64,000 bases of DNA from Pythium myriotylum. Lineage: Eukaryota > Oomycota > Peronosporomycetes > Pythiales > Pythiaceae. The stretch spans positions 2,232,001 to 2,296,000 of the forward strand of contig JALJCQ010000004.1 in assembly GCA_023091665.1 (NCBI GenBank), read 5' to 3'. Below the pieces are notes generated by a model that was given only the letters and a program-made list of their open reading frames with translations, ran no database searches and was not told where the DNA came from. A program made the position numbers and the translations under genes. Each line of letters begins with the position of its first letter. Position 1 is the first letter of the stretch. This document shows positions 44,509 through 55,815 of the stretch, piece after piece.

Positions 44509-44874
44509 GATATCGACCGGAACTTGACCGCAGCTCATTCTCACGGTGAACGAAATGGCAGAAACGGTGACGAGTCATCCTATCCTGAGACTGTGGGATT
44601 GTGAGGATACGGATAAGAAGTCGTATCTTCGACGACTTGCAACCTTTACACGCGCTGCAAGCGCTTTGGTACCATGGAGGCCGCTGCAAATCGTGCCTTT
44701 TTCCGCAGGCGCAGGATCCGAATGCAGCGATGGGCATGAATGCGTTTCACCACCGACCGAGAATGGAGGAAATAGCGTACGGCCTTCGTCGTGAGTTGTT
44801 TCTATCGCGTGCTGCTCGCCAACTCCTGCTCATTCCACAATAGCAGTGCTCTCGACTCAAGCATCACAGACACC
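44215..44874. other. Intergenic spacer between SWEET copies 1 and 2
   Basis: A 660-bp gap containing the 29-C homopolymer described separately. No gene is supported; the short frames through the C-run encode poly-proline only as an artefact. Confidence 0.5.
44480..44508 (+). repeat. Homopolymer run of 29 C
   Basis: An uninterrupted C run between SWEET copies 1 and 2, about 265 bp after the copy 1 stop and 366 bp before the copy 2 start. The complementary poly-G could form G-quadruplexes and is a natural slippage site. The exact length in a single assembly should not be trusted. Confidence 0.9.
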
Positions 44875-45769
44875 ATGACATTTCACGACGTCATTATCAA
44901 CATATTTCGAGTCCTCGCGTCTTGCACATCGACAATGATGATTCTCAGTCCTAGCCCGACCGTCTACCGCATATACAAGACAAACAAGACTGGCCACACT
45001 TCCATATTCCCGTTATTGTCTGTGCTATTTAATTGTCACACGTGGTACGCATTTTTTTTCCGAGGACTACGATAACTCCTGTCTGATGCTTGTCACTGAC
45101 AGGATGCTGTACGGGTACCTTGAAGAGATTTTCTTCCCCGTATTCACAACATTTGCCGTGGGCGTTCTGTGCGCACTGTGTTATATCGCAGTCTTCTATC
45201 GTTGCACCGAAAACCGCACCCAAGCCAACCGCCTCCTTGTTATCTTCGGTAGCGCTCTTTTCGCGGCCACTTTTTACGCTGTAATTGGAGGTTCCGGACT
45301 CACAGGTCAGACGCGGTCTGAAGCCGCAAAATACGCCGGATATATCGCCATCTCGTCGTCTCTCGTGCTCTACACTTCACCGCTCGAAAAAGTTCGACTT
45401 GTGTTCCGCCACAAGTCAGCTGTATTCATCCCCATTCAAATGGTGATCGCTGGCTCCATCAACAACCTCATGTGGATCATCTATACGAGCCTCACGGGCA
45501 GATGGCTCATGTTCGTCCCTAACGTGGTCACACTTAGCGCTGGTCTCTTCCAGGTTGCGCTCTATTTCATTGTGTACAACCCGAAGACCCTTCCGTACGT
45601 CGACAAATCTAACGAGAGACGAAGTACGGCGACAACCGATGAAGAGGACGAAGTCAGTGAGGAAACCTCAACTGAACCTACACCAGACGGTAACGATCTT
45701 GAACATGGAGACTTCGTGGCGATTCACACGCCAATGGCCGCGAATACCTCTCCAGAGATGCACGTTTAA
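44875..45769 (+). CDS. SWEET sugar transporter, array copy 2 (278 aa, 2 exons)
   Basis: Exons 44875-45044 and 45103-45769, 58-bp phase-2 intron splitting the Trp codon of 'CHTW'. Both MtN3 bundles are complete: [20 protein letters not shown], then [19 protein letters not shown]; and [40 protein letters not shown] and [20 protein letters not shown]. The acidic tail ([19 protein letters not shown]) and its ending ([11 protein letters not shown]) are diverged from copy 1. The intron starts GTACGC and contains a T-run after the donor, which makes an in-frame read-through ORF that stops quickly. Confidence 0.94.
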
Positions 45770-46413
45770 TCGAAGTTGCAAGATCATACAAATAGACGAG
45801 TTCCAACCCGAGCTCCCCTTCACATTCTCTGACCGTTGGAGGACTAAATTCTCCGACTCGGGTAGATCGCCTTGCGATAGCTCCACCTGGTCAAATCAAG
45901 AAGCCCCTCAAGTATTCCTGAGCTCGACGATCTCAGACAATGAGTTTAGACGGCCACAAGAAGTGATTTCTCACGTTGTGTAGATGCTTCAGATTCTTGG
46001 TTGCTTTAGATTCTTGACCATGTTATGCATTTCTGTCGTGCGCTTCATGCTGCTTGAGCTCACGTTGTCGAGACGAGAGTCCAACATGTCGTTTTGGCAT
46101 CAGGAAACTAAAACCTCTGTAATGTAATTACCATTCATGTGAATCTTTGAGCGTGAATACGAATCATCTGCAGAAAATAATACCCGTCGTAACACAAAAC
46201 ACTCGAGGCAGTTGTTGTATTGAGTAATCTCATAATCTAATGTTTGACCTTCTTTTGATTGGCTATAAATGAATGAGGATGACTCCCCCTTGTTAGACAG
46301 GCAACTAGGAGGAGAGTCTCCCATGGCGAGACAAATTGGTGTCGGACGAAGCGAAGCATTCCGCAATTTGCTCGCACACCAACGCAGCTAGTTCCAAGTC
46401 GATTTCCATCGCG
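45770..46413. other. Intergenic spacer between SWEET copies 2 and 3
   Basis: A 644-bp gap with AT-rich stretches. Minus-strand ORFs here lack family features. It presumably contains the copy 2 terminator and copy 3 promoter. Confidence 0.5.
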
Positions 46414-47251
46414 ATGACTGTCGCTCTTCAAGTGTTTCGTGTATTAGCTGCTTGCACGTCCGTCACGATGCTCCTCAGTCCAACTCCGATGATCTACAAG
46501 TTCTACAAGACAAGAGACACTGGTGTGATGTCTATTGTCCCGCTTGCGACGATGCTCGTAAACTCGCACATTTGGTATGTCGATTGGTGGGGGTGGCGAA
46601 GGCTGTGTCTCGAATTGATGAACTGACTATTCGTGCAGGATGATGTACGGCTACCTCGACAAGAATTACTTCCCTGTCTTTACAACGTTTTTGATTGGCG
46701 AATTCCTGTCGATCATTTACGTTTCCATCTTCTACATTTCTACCAAGAACCGTAAGAAGGCCAAAATCGTGCTTGCTGTGTCGGCGATCTTGATCGCGAT
46801 AGTGACCACATTTGCGTTCCTCGCTGGTTATGGGGTCACGGGACAATCTCGTCACGGTGCTGCAACGTCTCTTGGAATAATTGCAGTGGTGAGCGGTACA
46901 ATCCTATACTCCTCTCCACTCGAGAAAGTGTTTCATGTGTTCAAGCACAAGTCAGCCGCCTACCTTCCGATCCACATGGTGTGTGCTGGAACGACGACCA
47001 ACGCTGTATGGGTGACGTACACTTGCCTCGCTAAAAAGTGGCTCATTTTTGGCCCGTGCGTGTTCGCAATGTGTATCGGCCTCTTTCAAGTGTTCCTCTA
47101 CTTCGTAGTGTCTCACCCTTCAACACACCCACTCAAGGAAACCAGTGAAACTGGGCCAAGCGAAGAGTCAACCCAGTGCAACGAGAAGGGCGAATCCGCA
47201 ATCACCGTAGATATCGAGATGTTTACCTCTCTTCAGACTCCACGAGTTTGA
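46414..47251 (+). CDS. SWEET sugar transporter, array copy 3 (257 aa, 2 exons)
   Basis: Exons 46414-46574 and 46639-47251, 64-bp phase-2 intron at the same Trp codon (here 'NSHIW'). The first bundle has LSPTPMIYKFYKTRDTGVMS and MMYGYLDKNYFPVFTTFLIG; the second has GVTGQSRHGAATSLGIIAVV, LYSSPLEKVFHVFKHKSAAY and TNAVWVTYTCLAKKWLIFGP. The tail is the shortest of the array. It differs at several positions normally lining the pore entrance (GQSR for GQTR; TTNAVW for NNL/TMW), so it may differ in substrate or rate; that is inference. Confidence 0.93.
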
Positions 47252-47489
47252 CAACTGAGACTTGTGTTGGGGAAGAAGTCACAGACTGCCAGCAGCATGT
47301 GGTGAACCTCTATAAACACATATAGCTACATTTTGGAGATGATCCGTAAGCACAAAAAATTCAGCCTGGACAGATTACTGGGGAGCGCTGACCTGTTTTA
47401 AACACTGTAAACTCTCCATTCGCCATTGTGGACATTCTGAATGAACGATCCTCACAACTCCTTTCGAGGTCTTGGATTCCCGCAAGATT

Positions 47490-48343
47490 ATGACGCTGCT
47501 TCTTGACGCATCTCGAGTGTTTGCATCGTGTACATCTCTCTTCATGTTGCTGAGTCCGGCGCCAATGGTTTACAAAATTCACAAGGCGCGAGACTCGGGC
47601 GTCATGTCAATCGTTCCTCTCGTGGCTGTGCTTGTGAACTCCCACATGTGGTAAGTTTATCGCCTGACCATGTTGCAACACGACCACCTCATTATTGGAA
47701 GTGAATCAGGATGATGTACGGCTACCTCGACGAAAACTACTTTCCCGTCTTCGTGACGTTTCTCATCGGAGATGTCTTGCAATGCTGTTTCATTGCAATC
47801 TTCTATCGTTGGGACGTAGACCGATCGAAGGCACACCGCGTGTTTGCTGTTGGTGCGCTGGCGGTGGTACTAATGTCAGCCTATTCCCTTTTAGCGGGTT
47901 ACGGATATACCGGTCAGACTCGGAAAGAAGCTGGTGACACAGCTGGAATTCTCTCGGCGATTACGGGCACGGTCATGTATGCGTCTCCTCTAGAGAAGAT
48001 TTTCCGCGTTTTCAAGCACAGATCCGCTGTTTTCATTCCGATCTATCTCGTGTGCGCTGGTACCATGAACAATCTTGCTTGGATTATCTTTGCGATGCTC
48101 ACTGGCAAGTACATCATCCTGGTACCGAGTTTCTTCGCACTGGGGGCCAATATCTTCCAGATGGTCCTCTACTTTCTCATTTATAACCCAAAGACGCACC
48201 CACTCATTATTGAACGAGCGAAGAAATCGGCGACCGAGCTTGATGATGATCAGTTCGTTGCGGTATCTGTTCATGAAGGAGGATTCGATCGGCCCACCGA
48301 CTTCGCTAGCTTTTCGTCTCCACGACTGAACGCGCCGGTCTAA
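47490..48343 (+). CDS. SWEET sugar transporter, array copy 4 (264 aa, 2 exons)
   Basis: Exons 47490-47650 and 47710-48343, 59-bp phase-2 intron at the shared Trp codon ('NSHMW'), donor GTAAGT. The first bundle has LSPAPMVYKIHKARDSGVMS and MMYGYLDENYFPVFVTFLIG; the second has GYTGQTRKEAGDTAGILSAI, MYASPLEKIFRVFKHRSAVF and TMNNLAWIIFAMLTGKYIIL. The start used is the ATG giving MTLLLDASRVFASC, aligned with the starts of copies 3 and 5; a TTG-initiated extension is rejected. The tail ends DFASFSSPRLNAPV, resembling the 'F..(I/F)(E/S)(T/S)P' ends of the others. Confidence 0.93.
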
Positions 48344-48612
48344 TGCACATGTTGAAAGTCAGTGCTGTTATTCAACAACCTCTTGGAGCTCCACGACTCT
48401 TTTTCTGATGATTGCTCGGTTCGGTGTGGAAAGTTCACGTGGAGAGGGACCGGCAGAATCAAACAGGTCGAATTACGACTGTTTTATACACTGTAATACT
48501 CTTTCGGGTGTGATCGATTGGATGGCATATCTGGTGATTACGATGCAAGGTCAAAGGGACCACCAGCGTCACTTTCCAATTTGCCTCGCCCACCTCTTGG
48601 TCCACGTCTCAG

Positions 48613-49491
48613 ATGACGCTAGTGCTGCAGATTTTCCGCGTGATCGCGTCTTGCACGTCTCTCTTCATGCTCTTGAGCCCGAGCCCTATGGTCTACAAGA
48701 TGTACAAGACAAGGGACACTGGCGTCATGTCAATCGTGCCCCTGCTCGCAGTATTGGTGAATTCTAACATGTGGTACGCTTAGCTCTCTTGTTGTACTAT
48801 TACTCGTCTTGGTGGATATCTAACACCCATCTTCAGGATGATGTACGGCTACCTTGATGAGAACTATGTACCAGTGTTCGCAACCTTCGTTGCTGGAGAC
48901 ATCATCGCCGCGACCTACGTACTCGTCTTCTACAAATACACGAAGCACCGAGCCTCAACCCACAACGTTATTGCCATCGCCGCGCTCGTTGCGGCCGCGA
49001 CCACGAGCTATGCCGTCCTTGGGGGGCTCGGAGTCACAGGGCAGACTCGACACGAAGCAGCTCAAGTCGCCGGTATCATCGCAGACGTCACGGGTATGCT
49101 CATGTACGCGTCACCCCTCGTGAAAATCTTCCACGTCTTCCGCCACAAGTCTGCAGCGTTCATCCCAATCCATATGGTTTGTGTCGGCTCGACTAACAAT
49201 ACCATGTGGATCATCTACTCCATCCTTGCGAAGAAGTGGCTCATCCTTGTGCCGTCCTTGGGGGCTCTCACTGTCGGGGTCTTCCAAATGATCCTCTACT
49301 TTTTCGTGTACAACCCCAAGACACACCCACTTCCGGACGAGCTGAAGACTCAAGCTGCAGCTGCCTCCCCGAACGACCCCCAAGTTACTGTGGTGATCCA
49401 CTCTCCGCTCCAACGCGGCGTCAAGCACAGCAGCTTCGTCGCCATCGAGTCGCCAATCTCGCCAGTGTCGCTCGTCCCACTCCAAGGGTAG
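48613..49491 (+). CDS. SWEET sugar transporter, array copy 5 (271 aa, 2 exons)
   Basis: Exons 48613-48773 and 48837-49491, 63-bp phase-2 intron at the shared Trp codon ('NSNMW'); the intron has a CTAAC site before CTTCAG. The first bundle has LSPSPMVYKMYKTRDTGVMS and MMYGYLDENYVPVFATFVAG; the second has GVTGQTRHEAAQVAGIIADV, MYASPLVKIFHVFRHKSAAF and STNNTMWIIYSILAKKWLIL. PLVK replaces the PLEK of all other copies. The tail is Ala/Pro/Val-rich rather than acidic. Its exon 1 is closest to copy 4. Confidence 0.94.
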
Positions 49492-49638
49492 ACCTCTCCA
49501 TTGTGATATGGGTACAGTAAAATACACGTAAACTACATCCTACCTGTTGCTAAATCGAGGCTGTCACAATCGCTCGCTGGGGCGTCGGTGAATGGACCTT
49601 GTCTCGGACCAGCCGAAGGTTGCACGTCGAGCACGAAC

Positions 49639-51612
49639 ATGACGTCGAAGCTCGAGTATTTGCAGCGCTACATGGGCAAAGGTGGTGGTGAGTGTGCGCG
49701 CTGTAACGAGCGCGTCTCGTTCGCTCGATCTCACGCGTTTTGACTCGCAGAAACGACCGAGAAGAAGCTCCGCAAGAAGCGAAAGAAGGACAACTCCGCC
49801 GTCTCGGGCAACGGCACGCACATCGTCGACGCGGACCACGACTGGACTCAGGAGTTGCCAGCACGCAGAGATCTGGAGGATCGGTGGGGGGCCGACGCTG
49901 CGGAGGACGAAGCACCCGTGATCGTCGCGAACGGGGAAGTCGATCCAGAAGATCTTCCCGTCATCGCGAATGCGGATGAGTATGAAGAGGAGCTCAAGGC
50001 GAGCAACGAGCCCAAGCGAGACGATGACGGGAATCTCTCACCACCAAGGCGCCAGCGTGCAGCAGTGGCCGACGACGACGCATCTCCGCCGAGGCGGAAA
50101 TCTCAAAGGAGTGATGACGAGTCCCCACCACGTCGTGGTCGCAAGGTACAGAGAAGCGATGAGGACGCATCACCACCACGCCGCGGCACGAGAAAAGGAG
50201 ACAGTGACAGTGATAACTCTCCGCCGCGACGCAATCGACGTGACTCAGAGGACGCCTCTCCGCCACGGCGACGACGAGGCTCCCGGGTCGATGACGACGA
50301 GTCTCCACCGCGTCGAAGACCGACCCAACCGGCCAGTGACGATGACGAATCTCCACCACGTCGAAGACCGACCCGACGGGCCAGTGACGATGATGCGTCT
50401 CCTCCGCGCCGTGCATCAAAGGCAGAGGACCGCGATTCCTCTTCAGCGCGGCGCAGCGAGCGTAAGACAGAAAGAAACTCCCCTCGAGCACGCTCGAGAG
50501 GTCCGTCACCTACCCGGCGATCATCTCAGCATCGACACATAACTCGGTCGCGATCGAGAGGTCGAAGAAGCCGTAGGCATTCGCGTTCAAGTTCGAGGGA
50601 CCGACACAGACGCCGAAGTCCATCGAAATCCCGAGAAAGGTCGCGCAGATCAGCTCGATGTCGCTCGAGATCGCAGTCTCGTGATCGTCGGAACCGTCAA
50701 CAGCGATCATCCCGTGCTCATGATAGGCGGACCAGTGGCCGCTCCGACAGCCAGGATTCTGCAGTCATACGCGACCGCCGCCGACGTAACCGTAGTGCCA
50801 GTGAGAGCACAAGCCCACCACGTCGCGACGGAAGAACTGTTCGTCATAATGCGCCTTCCTCGCCACGAGATTTGCAGCCGAAAGAATCCCCGGAAGAGTT
50901 CGAAGGCAGGCGGATGCCAGACAAAGCCGGAGAAAAAGATCCTGAGCCGGTCAAGGAAGAATACAAGCCTCGGGCTGGTCTCTTTACTGCAGAGGAGTTC
51001 GCAGACGACCTCAAGCGTAAGGCAGCCCTCAACGATATGCTTAAAGGTGCCTCAGCCGAAGATATGGGTCACAAGGCTGAAACCGTGTATCGTGACAAGA
51101 AGGGTCGAAAGCTTGATATGCTCAACGAGCTCGTCCGGCAACAAGAAATCATCGACGGCAAGCGAGAAAGGGAGGCGAAGGAAGAATATGAGTGGGGAAC
51201 AGGCCGAGTGCAGAAGGAAGAGAAACGGGACGAGCAAGAGCTGATGAAAAAGATCAAAGACGCCCCGTTCGCCCGCAGAGCAGACGATGCAGAGCTCGAA
51301 GCCATGCGCCGTGAGCGTGTTCGTGCATTCGATCCGATAAACAGCAAAGTGTTCCAGGAAGATAACCTCTTTGATACCTCCAGCAGCAAGAAGTCCAAAA
51401 AGCACAAGTCCAAAAAGCACAAGTCTAAAGACAACAGTAAGCCAAAATACGCCGGTCCGCCTGCACCTCCAAACCGCTTTGGAATTCAACCCGGCTATCG
51501 TTGGGACGGAGTCGTCCGTGGCACGGGGTGGGAGGAGAAGATAATGCTTCGTGCGAATACTCAAAACGCACAAAGTGACGAGGCGTACCGTTATGCCGTC
51601 GCCGACATGTAG
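49639..51612 (+). CDS. BUD13: BUD13, RES complex splicing factor (636 aa, 2 exons)
   Basis: Exons 49639-49687 and 49751-51612, 63-bp phase-1 intron. BUD13 with Snu17/RBMX2 and Pml1/SNIP1 forms the RES complex, which promotes pre-mRNA retention and the first splicing step. The N-terminus MTSKLEYLQRYMGKGG and the HIVDADHDW block match the family start. Residues about 95-330 are a disordered stretch, first of repeated 'D/E-SPPRR' units, then an Arg/Ser domain. The conserved BUD13 core occupies the last 210 residues: ETVYRDKKGRKLDMLNELVR, ELMKKIKDAPFARRADDAE, PNRFGIQPGYRWDGVVRGTG and a terminal YRYAVADM. The first donor, GTGAGT, is strong. Confidence 0.95.
50302..50397 (+). repeat. 48-bp tandem repeat (two units) inside BUD13
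   Basis: Two adjacent 48-bp units encode SPPRRRPT(Q/R)(P/R)ASDDD(E/A). The second begins at 50350. They are embedded in a longer, more diverged series of SPPRR units. Expect copy-number differences between strains. Confidence 0.7.
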
Positions 51613-51683
51613 GAATCTAGAGCAGAACTCTCGAAAACAACGATAGCACACTCCCCATCTTATGATCATCAATACGAAACAAC

Positions 51684-53076
51684 CTACGCTCCATACAATG
51701 TCTGACGTATGCTCATTGGCAAAGCCTCCATTGTATAGACAAGCCCATCGTGAACACGTTCAAGCTCAGTCAAGGTGAGTTTTCGGTCCTTCAGCTTGGA
51801 TGCGTGAGTCTTGATGTACATCCAGTACGTGAGAACGACAACCAAGTCAAATTCTCCATCCTCTCCTTGTTCCTGGTGACTCGAGATGCGGAGTGCGGTA
51901 GTGATGTCTTTGCGGAGTCTTGTCTCGGGACAATATGGGTACAAATCGTCAATGTTCGCAAAATCCGACGTCATGAACGCATACTCGTCACCACCTAATG
52001 AAGTGGACGCTGATGACGTAACCTTGCTTTGGTAGCTAAGGAACTGGATTGAGTTCTTCTCTACAGATAGGCCGCCATCCACATCGGTGACTAGTCGATG
52101 GCACAGCACCCCGGCTTTGTTCTTTTCGGCTTCGGTGTGATTCTCGTTCACAGTTGTAGAGCCCGTGATCTCTGAGATGCTGATCTCGATATTGAAGAAA
52201 TAGAACATCAATGCATCGTGGACTTGCTTAGCACTCTTGAGCCCGCGGAATGGTGTCACACTCAGCTTTACTGAGCAAAAGCTTCCATCATCTTGCTGAA
52301 ACTTCGACATTTCGGAGCTGGGTTTAGTTGGATTGATGAACTTCATCCTCGCGGCCAGGAACCGTCGTGCAGTCTCGGTCTTGGGTCCCCGCAAGGCTAT
52401 CAGTGTCGCCTGGCGCTGCCTCCAGTCTTTCGTGAGGTGAATAAAGCTCTCCAACGGACTCGATTGCTGGCTCATCTGCACCCAACGTAAAGTGAGAAGG
52501 TCCTGTTTGGGTCAAGTGCTTCAACAGATCCAGCTCACCGTATACTCCGAGAATACCGACTGTGCACAAGCAAGAACTACCCGCTGGTAGTCAACTCCAT
52601 CGCGAAGTTGCGCAGACGCAGCTGAGAGACCTGAGATACCTGCAGTTTTCCTGAGTTCGTGTGCTCGGGCCTCCAGCTCTGCGATTTCTTTCTCGAGTAG
52701 AGCCTTCTCTTCCTGCATGCATCGTCAGACAAATCAATGTGACGCTCGCGACCACCAACTCTCCCCGCACCTTCCGCGCGACGTATGTCGGCTTCTTCTT
52801 GCTCTTTTTGTCGTCGCTATCGCTGCTCCCGTGCCCTGGATCGTCTCCGCTTCGAGACTTTGCTGCAGTCGAGAAACTTCGCTTGCGCTCCACAGGCGCA
52901 GACGTCCCACGAGTTATCATCGCATGCCACATCGACAGCACAGCCGGGATCCGCGGAGGCGGTGGAGCGAGATAAAACACCCCATCTGCTCCATCCACGG
53001 GCGTTACGTCCATCCGCGAGTCGTCTCGAGGCGACGCAATCGCGTACTCCCGCGACGGCGCGGTCGCCATTTCCAT
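51684..53076 (-). CDS. Uncharacterised protein with short basic/coiled-coil (bZIP-like) segment (423 aa, 3 exons)
   Basis: Exons 53076-52771, 52712-52539 and 52475-51684, phase 0, introns 58 and 63 bp. Residues 1-85 are disordered; a Lys-rich patch (SDDKKSKKKPTYVARK) runs into a coiled coil (EEKALLEKEIAELEARAHEL), which is a bZIP-like layout. The last 260 residues form a mixed alpha/beta domain (SFIHLTKDWRQRQATLIALR, HDALMFYFFNIEISISEITG, GVLCHRLVTDVDGGLSVEKN, DLVVVLTYWMYIKTHASKLK). I recall this arrangement, basic-coil plus a START-like C-terminal half, from a large oomycete family often labelled M96 mating-specific; that link is from memory and weak. It is convergent with BUD13 and divergent from TatD. 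Confidence 0.7.
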
Positions 53077-53202
53077 TGATCCTCAACATCCTCACCTGAG
53101 CTCTATGACCATCACTCACATGTACATATTTTAGCCAATTGTGTGTGTTAGCGTGTGTATTTGACCAATAGAAAAGTGTAATTCGGACTTCCAACGCACA
53201 GA

Positions 53203-54554
53203 ATGCTTGGGAGGCGACTGGTATCAACTGCAAGCATGGCTGTGAGGATGATCGACATTGGCGCGAACCTGACGGATCCTGTGTTCACGGGCAACTACCG
53301 CGGCAAGCAGAAGCACACGGTGCGCCCAGTCATCCCTCTGCTCGCGAGAGTGCGGTCTCGATTGAGCCAGTGGTGGCGGTGCTGTGCAGGATGACATGGA
53401 CGCTGTGTTGGCACGAGCCAAGGATGTGGGCGTAGACCGAATCATCGTCACAGGTGCGGTTCCACGCGTCGAGGTCTACTCACAGAAGGCGCGCCGATTG
53501 CTCACTCGTCCGCGCAGGAGGGTCGCTGTCGGAGAGCAAGCACGCGCTGGTTCTGGTGCGCGAGAAGAACGACAAACAGGGGGGAGGGCCAAGGCTATTC
53601 AGTACAGCTGGAGTCCACCCGACACGCTGCGGCGAGTTCGAAAAGAACGATGAAGGTTTAGATCCCGAGGCGTACTTCCACGAGTTGCTGAGCCTCTGTC
53701 TTGAAGGCAAGCGGGACGGCAGCGTAAGTGTTTCTACCACACGACCTAGCCACGCACCATCGATCACAATGTGAATCGGGTGATCTTAGATCGTCGCGAT
53801 CGGTGAGTGCGGACTGGACTACGACCGCCTCGAGTTCTGTTCAAAGGAAGTACAACGCAAATACTTCGAGAAGCAGTTTGCACTTGCTGAGGCCACGAAG
53901 CTGCCGATGTTTCTTCATAATCGCAACACGGACGGCGATTTCTACGGTACTGGAAGTGGACTTGATTCTCGATGAAGGGAAAACTAACAAAACGCTTGAT
54001 AGAGATGATTGCTGCGCATCGCAAGCGTTTTACGAACGGCGTGGTCCACTCGTTCACGGGAAGCACAGAAGAAGCTCTGAAACTTGTCGAACTCGGTCTC
54101 TACATCGGAATCAATGGCTGTTCACTGAAAACAGCGGAGAATTTGGAGACTGTAAAGGCCATCCCGAGTGACAGGCTGATGATTGAGACGGGTGAGCTCA
54201 TGGCGGGTGCTTTATCTGCTCATTCAATCTGATTTACTTGGTGGAGTACAGATGCACCGTGGTGTGATATCCGCGCTACGCATGCTGGGTTTTCCCACGT
54301 CAAGACGTCTTGGCCAACCAAGAAGGCGGAAAAGCACGATGGCTCCAGCCTAGTCAAAGGACGAAACGAACCTTGCACATTGATGTACGCTGTTTTTTTT
54401 TTTTGGTCTTGTTCCCTTTTGATAAAAAGACTCACTTTTGTTGTTTAAAACTCACAGCCAAGTTCTCGAAGTAGTAAGTGCCGTACGCGGCCAAGATCAG
54501 AAAGAGCTTGCCGCACAGGTATACGAAAACACTTGCCGCGTGTTTTTTACCTGA
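53203..54554 (+). CDS. TatD-family metal-dependent deoxyribonuclease, TATDN1-like (320 aa, 7 exons)
   Basis: Exons 53203-53319, 53390-53453, 53518-53723, 53790-53946, 54003-54191, 54252-54384 and 54458-54554; introns 56-73 bp, one with CTAAC. TatD proteins are TIM-barrel 3'-5' exonucleases and DNA-repair or apoptosis nucleases. Family motifs are contiguous only after splicing: [44 protein letters not shown] (metal Glu), LPMFLHNRN (His), [15 protein letters not shown] (His), LMIETDAPWCD (Asp) and the end [19 protein letters not shown]. The last two exons are recognisable only against TATDN1. The long T-run at 54392-54403 lies inside the last intron. Several starts are in frame; the first gives a possible mitochondrial presequence ([11 protein letters not shown]), and a later one (MAVRMIDIG) would give a cytosolic form. 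Confidence 0.9.
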
Positions 54555-54561
54555 TGCGTTA

Positions 54562-55100
54562 TCAAACGCAGCCCTCGTCAATAAATCGGCCGCTTGACTG
54601 GACGGCATCAAACCAACGAATGCCTCGCCTCTTTTGATCCTCCTCGGAAATATCTATGATGGAACGCACGAGAACGCACGCCCACACACGAATACTCTCG
54701 ATCCACCGGAAGACTTACTGCGTCTGCAATGTCATCGTTGCGGCTTGCAACGACTTCGTGCACGTGCTTCTTCGCCTGACATAAATCGTGTGGGGAGGCG
54801 GAGTGAACTTCAATCGTCATGTGTCTATGTCTGGCTGTGTGAGTAGCACACCATATCCTTCGATTTCGATCTCAAGAACAGTAGCGACGTGGGCACATTG
54901 TGAGGGAGAGTTCGATTGGTGAGTCGAGAAGTGTGCCCATTATCGACTCTCGTGTACATCTGTTGCCGCAATTCCACCCACCGTGCAAGACGACCTTGCA
55001 CAGCGGACCGCATTGCTGATATCCCGACCCTCATCTTGATAAGTACCATGGGTGATGTACGTCGTCCTGGAACTGGAAGCGCGAGCAACTACTGAAATCT
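54562..55100 (-). pseudogene. Diflavin reductase relic, C-terminal NAD(P)-binding part
   Basis: Reads in the same order as the intact copies downstream but in shifted frames: SSCSRFQFQDD (intact: SSSRFQFLDD), then VGISAMRSAVQGRLARW (intact: VGISAMRAVLQERFAKF). After that come VPTSLLFLRSKSKD, AKKHVHEVVASRNDDI (intact: ARQHVQEVVASRIDEI), and a terminal WFDAVQSSGRFIDEG followed by a stop at 54564-54562. At least two frameshifts separate these pieces. The stop lies only 8 bp past the TatD stop on the other strand, so decay or insertion reached the edge of a working gene. Confidence 0.8.
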
Positions 55101-55109
55101 CTAACAGTT

Positions 55110-55500
55110 ACTCGTGCTCCGTGACACTCGACTTTTTTCGTGCGGCCTCTGGTTTTGTCGCGGCATCTGATGGACGTGACTTGCTGTGGCTTGGATCCAC
55201 GGAAGGTAGTGACGCGTTCACCACTCAGATTATGGAGCGCCACAAAGGGATCTCAGACATCGTCGCAATGGTGTCGTTTCTTCAGATCCCACTAGAGGTG
55301 TTCGTAAACACTTCGAGTATCACGCCACCGAACAAACCCCGCTGATACTCATGTGCTTCGTCTCCACGACTTTACCACAAGATATTGACATCGCCGTTGC
55401 ACTCTGAGCCAAAGGGCAATCCAAGGACTTGCTGTCTCCTTTTTCGACCGAACACTCGATGCCGCCTGGGAGCGCAATTCGAGCAATTCCGTAAAAGCTG
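55110..55500 (+). pseudogene. Diflavin reductase relic, FAD-domain segment in inverted orientation
   Basis: On the plus strand the pieces read FFRAASGFVAASDGRDLL, GSDAFTTQIMERHKGISDIV, then LQIPLEVFVNTSSITPP. They match the intact minus-strand copies (RVASGYVQTLEERELLENL; STAFTTQIRDQHKGVLDLL; LKIPFEVFANITSTIRP). After a stop and frameshift, IDIAVAL and GLAVSFFDRT also match (LEIAVLLG; GLAVSFFERI). The flanking relic pieces are on the minus strand and in order, so this block has been flipped in place. Confidence 0.78.
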
Positions 55501-55559
55501 CCCGCAGATTGCACAGTGATGGATATGGGAGGTGTGTTCGCCAACCCTGGATACAACAT

Positions 55560-55815
55560 CATGGTCAATAGTGTGAAACTCGAGAACTGCATCCAGGTCG
55601 TAGCCAAAAACTCGGCGATGAGCTCGATGCGCTCTTCACTATTGAGTGGATAGACTGCAAGCTTAGTGACACTCGCGTACACGTTCGGGGTTTGAGCACC
55701 CGGACCATGAACGTTGCTACTCGTCGAACAGAGAGGTGGCGAGGATCGCCTAAGAGATACTCGACCACCTTGATTTCGGGAAAAGACTTACAGTCGAAGA
55801 GTGTGGCACGGGTGA
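55560..55815 (-). pseudogene. Diflavin reductase relic, connecting/FAD-domain N-terminal part
   Basis: Minus-strand frames give FPEIKVVEYLLGDPRHLSVR followed after a frame change by VYASVTKLAVYPLNSEERIE and LIAEFLATT. The intact copies have YVTVSTLAVFPQNSPEEVDA and VAEAFGYD at this place. No continuous frame spans it. Confidence 0.68.

Noticed and set aside
44349..44549. Poly-proline ORF across the C-run
   Set aside because: The proline stretch is simply the translation of 29 C; there is no supporting start context or conserved flank.
47472..47489. Upstream TTG start extending SWEET copy 4 by six codons
   Set aside because: The ATG at 47490 aligns with the starts of copies 3 and 5, and the extension has no counterpart.
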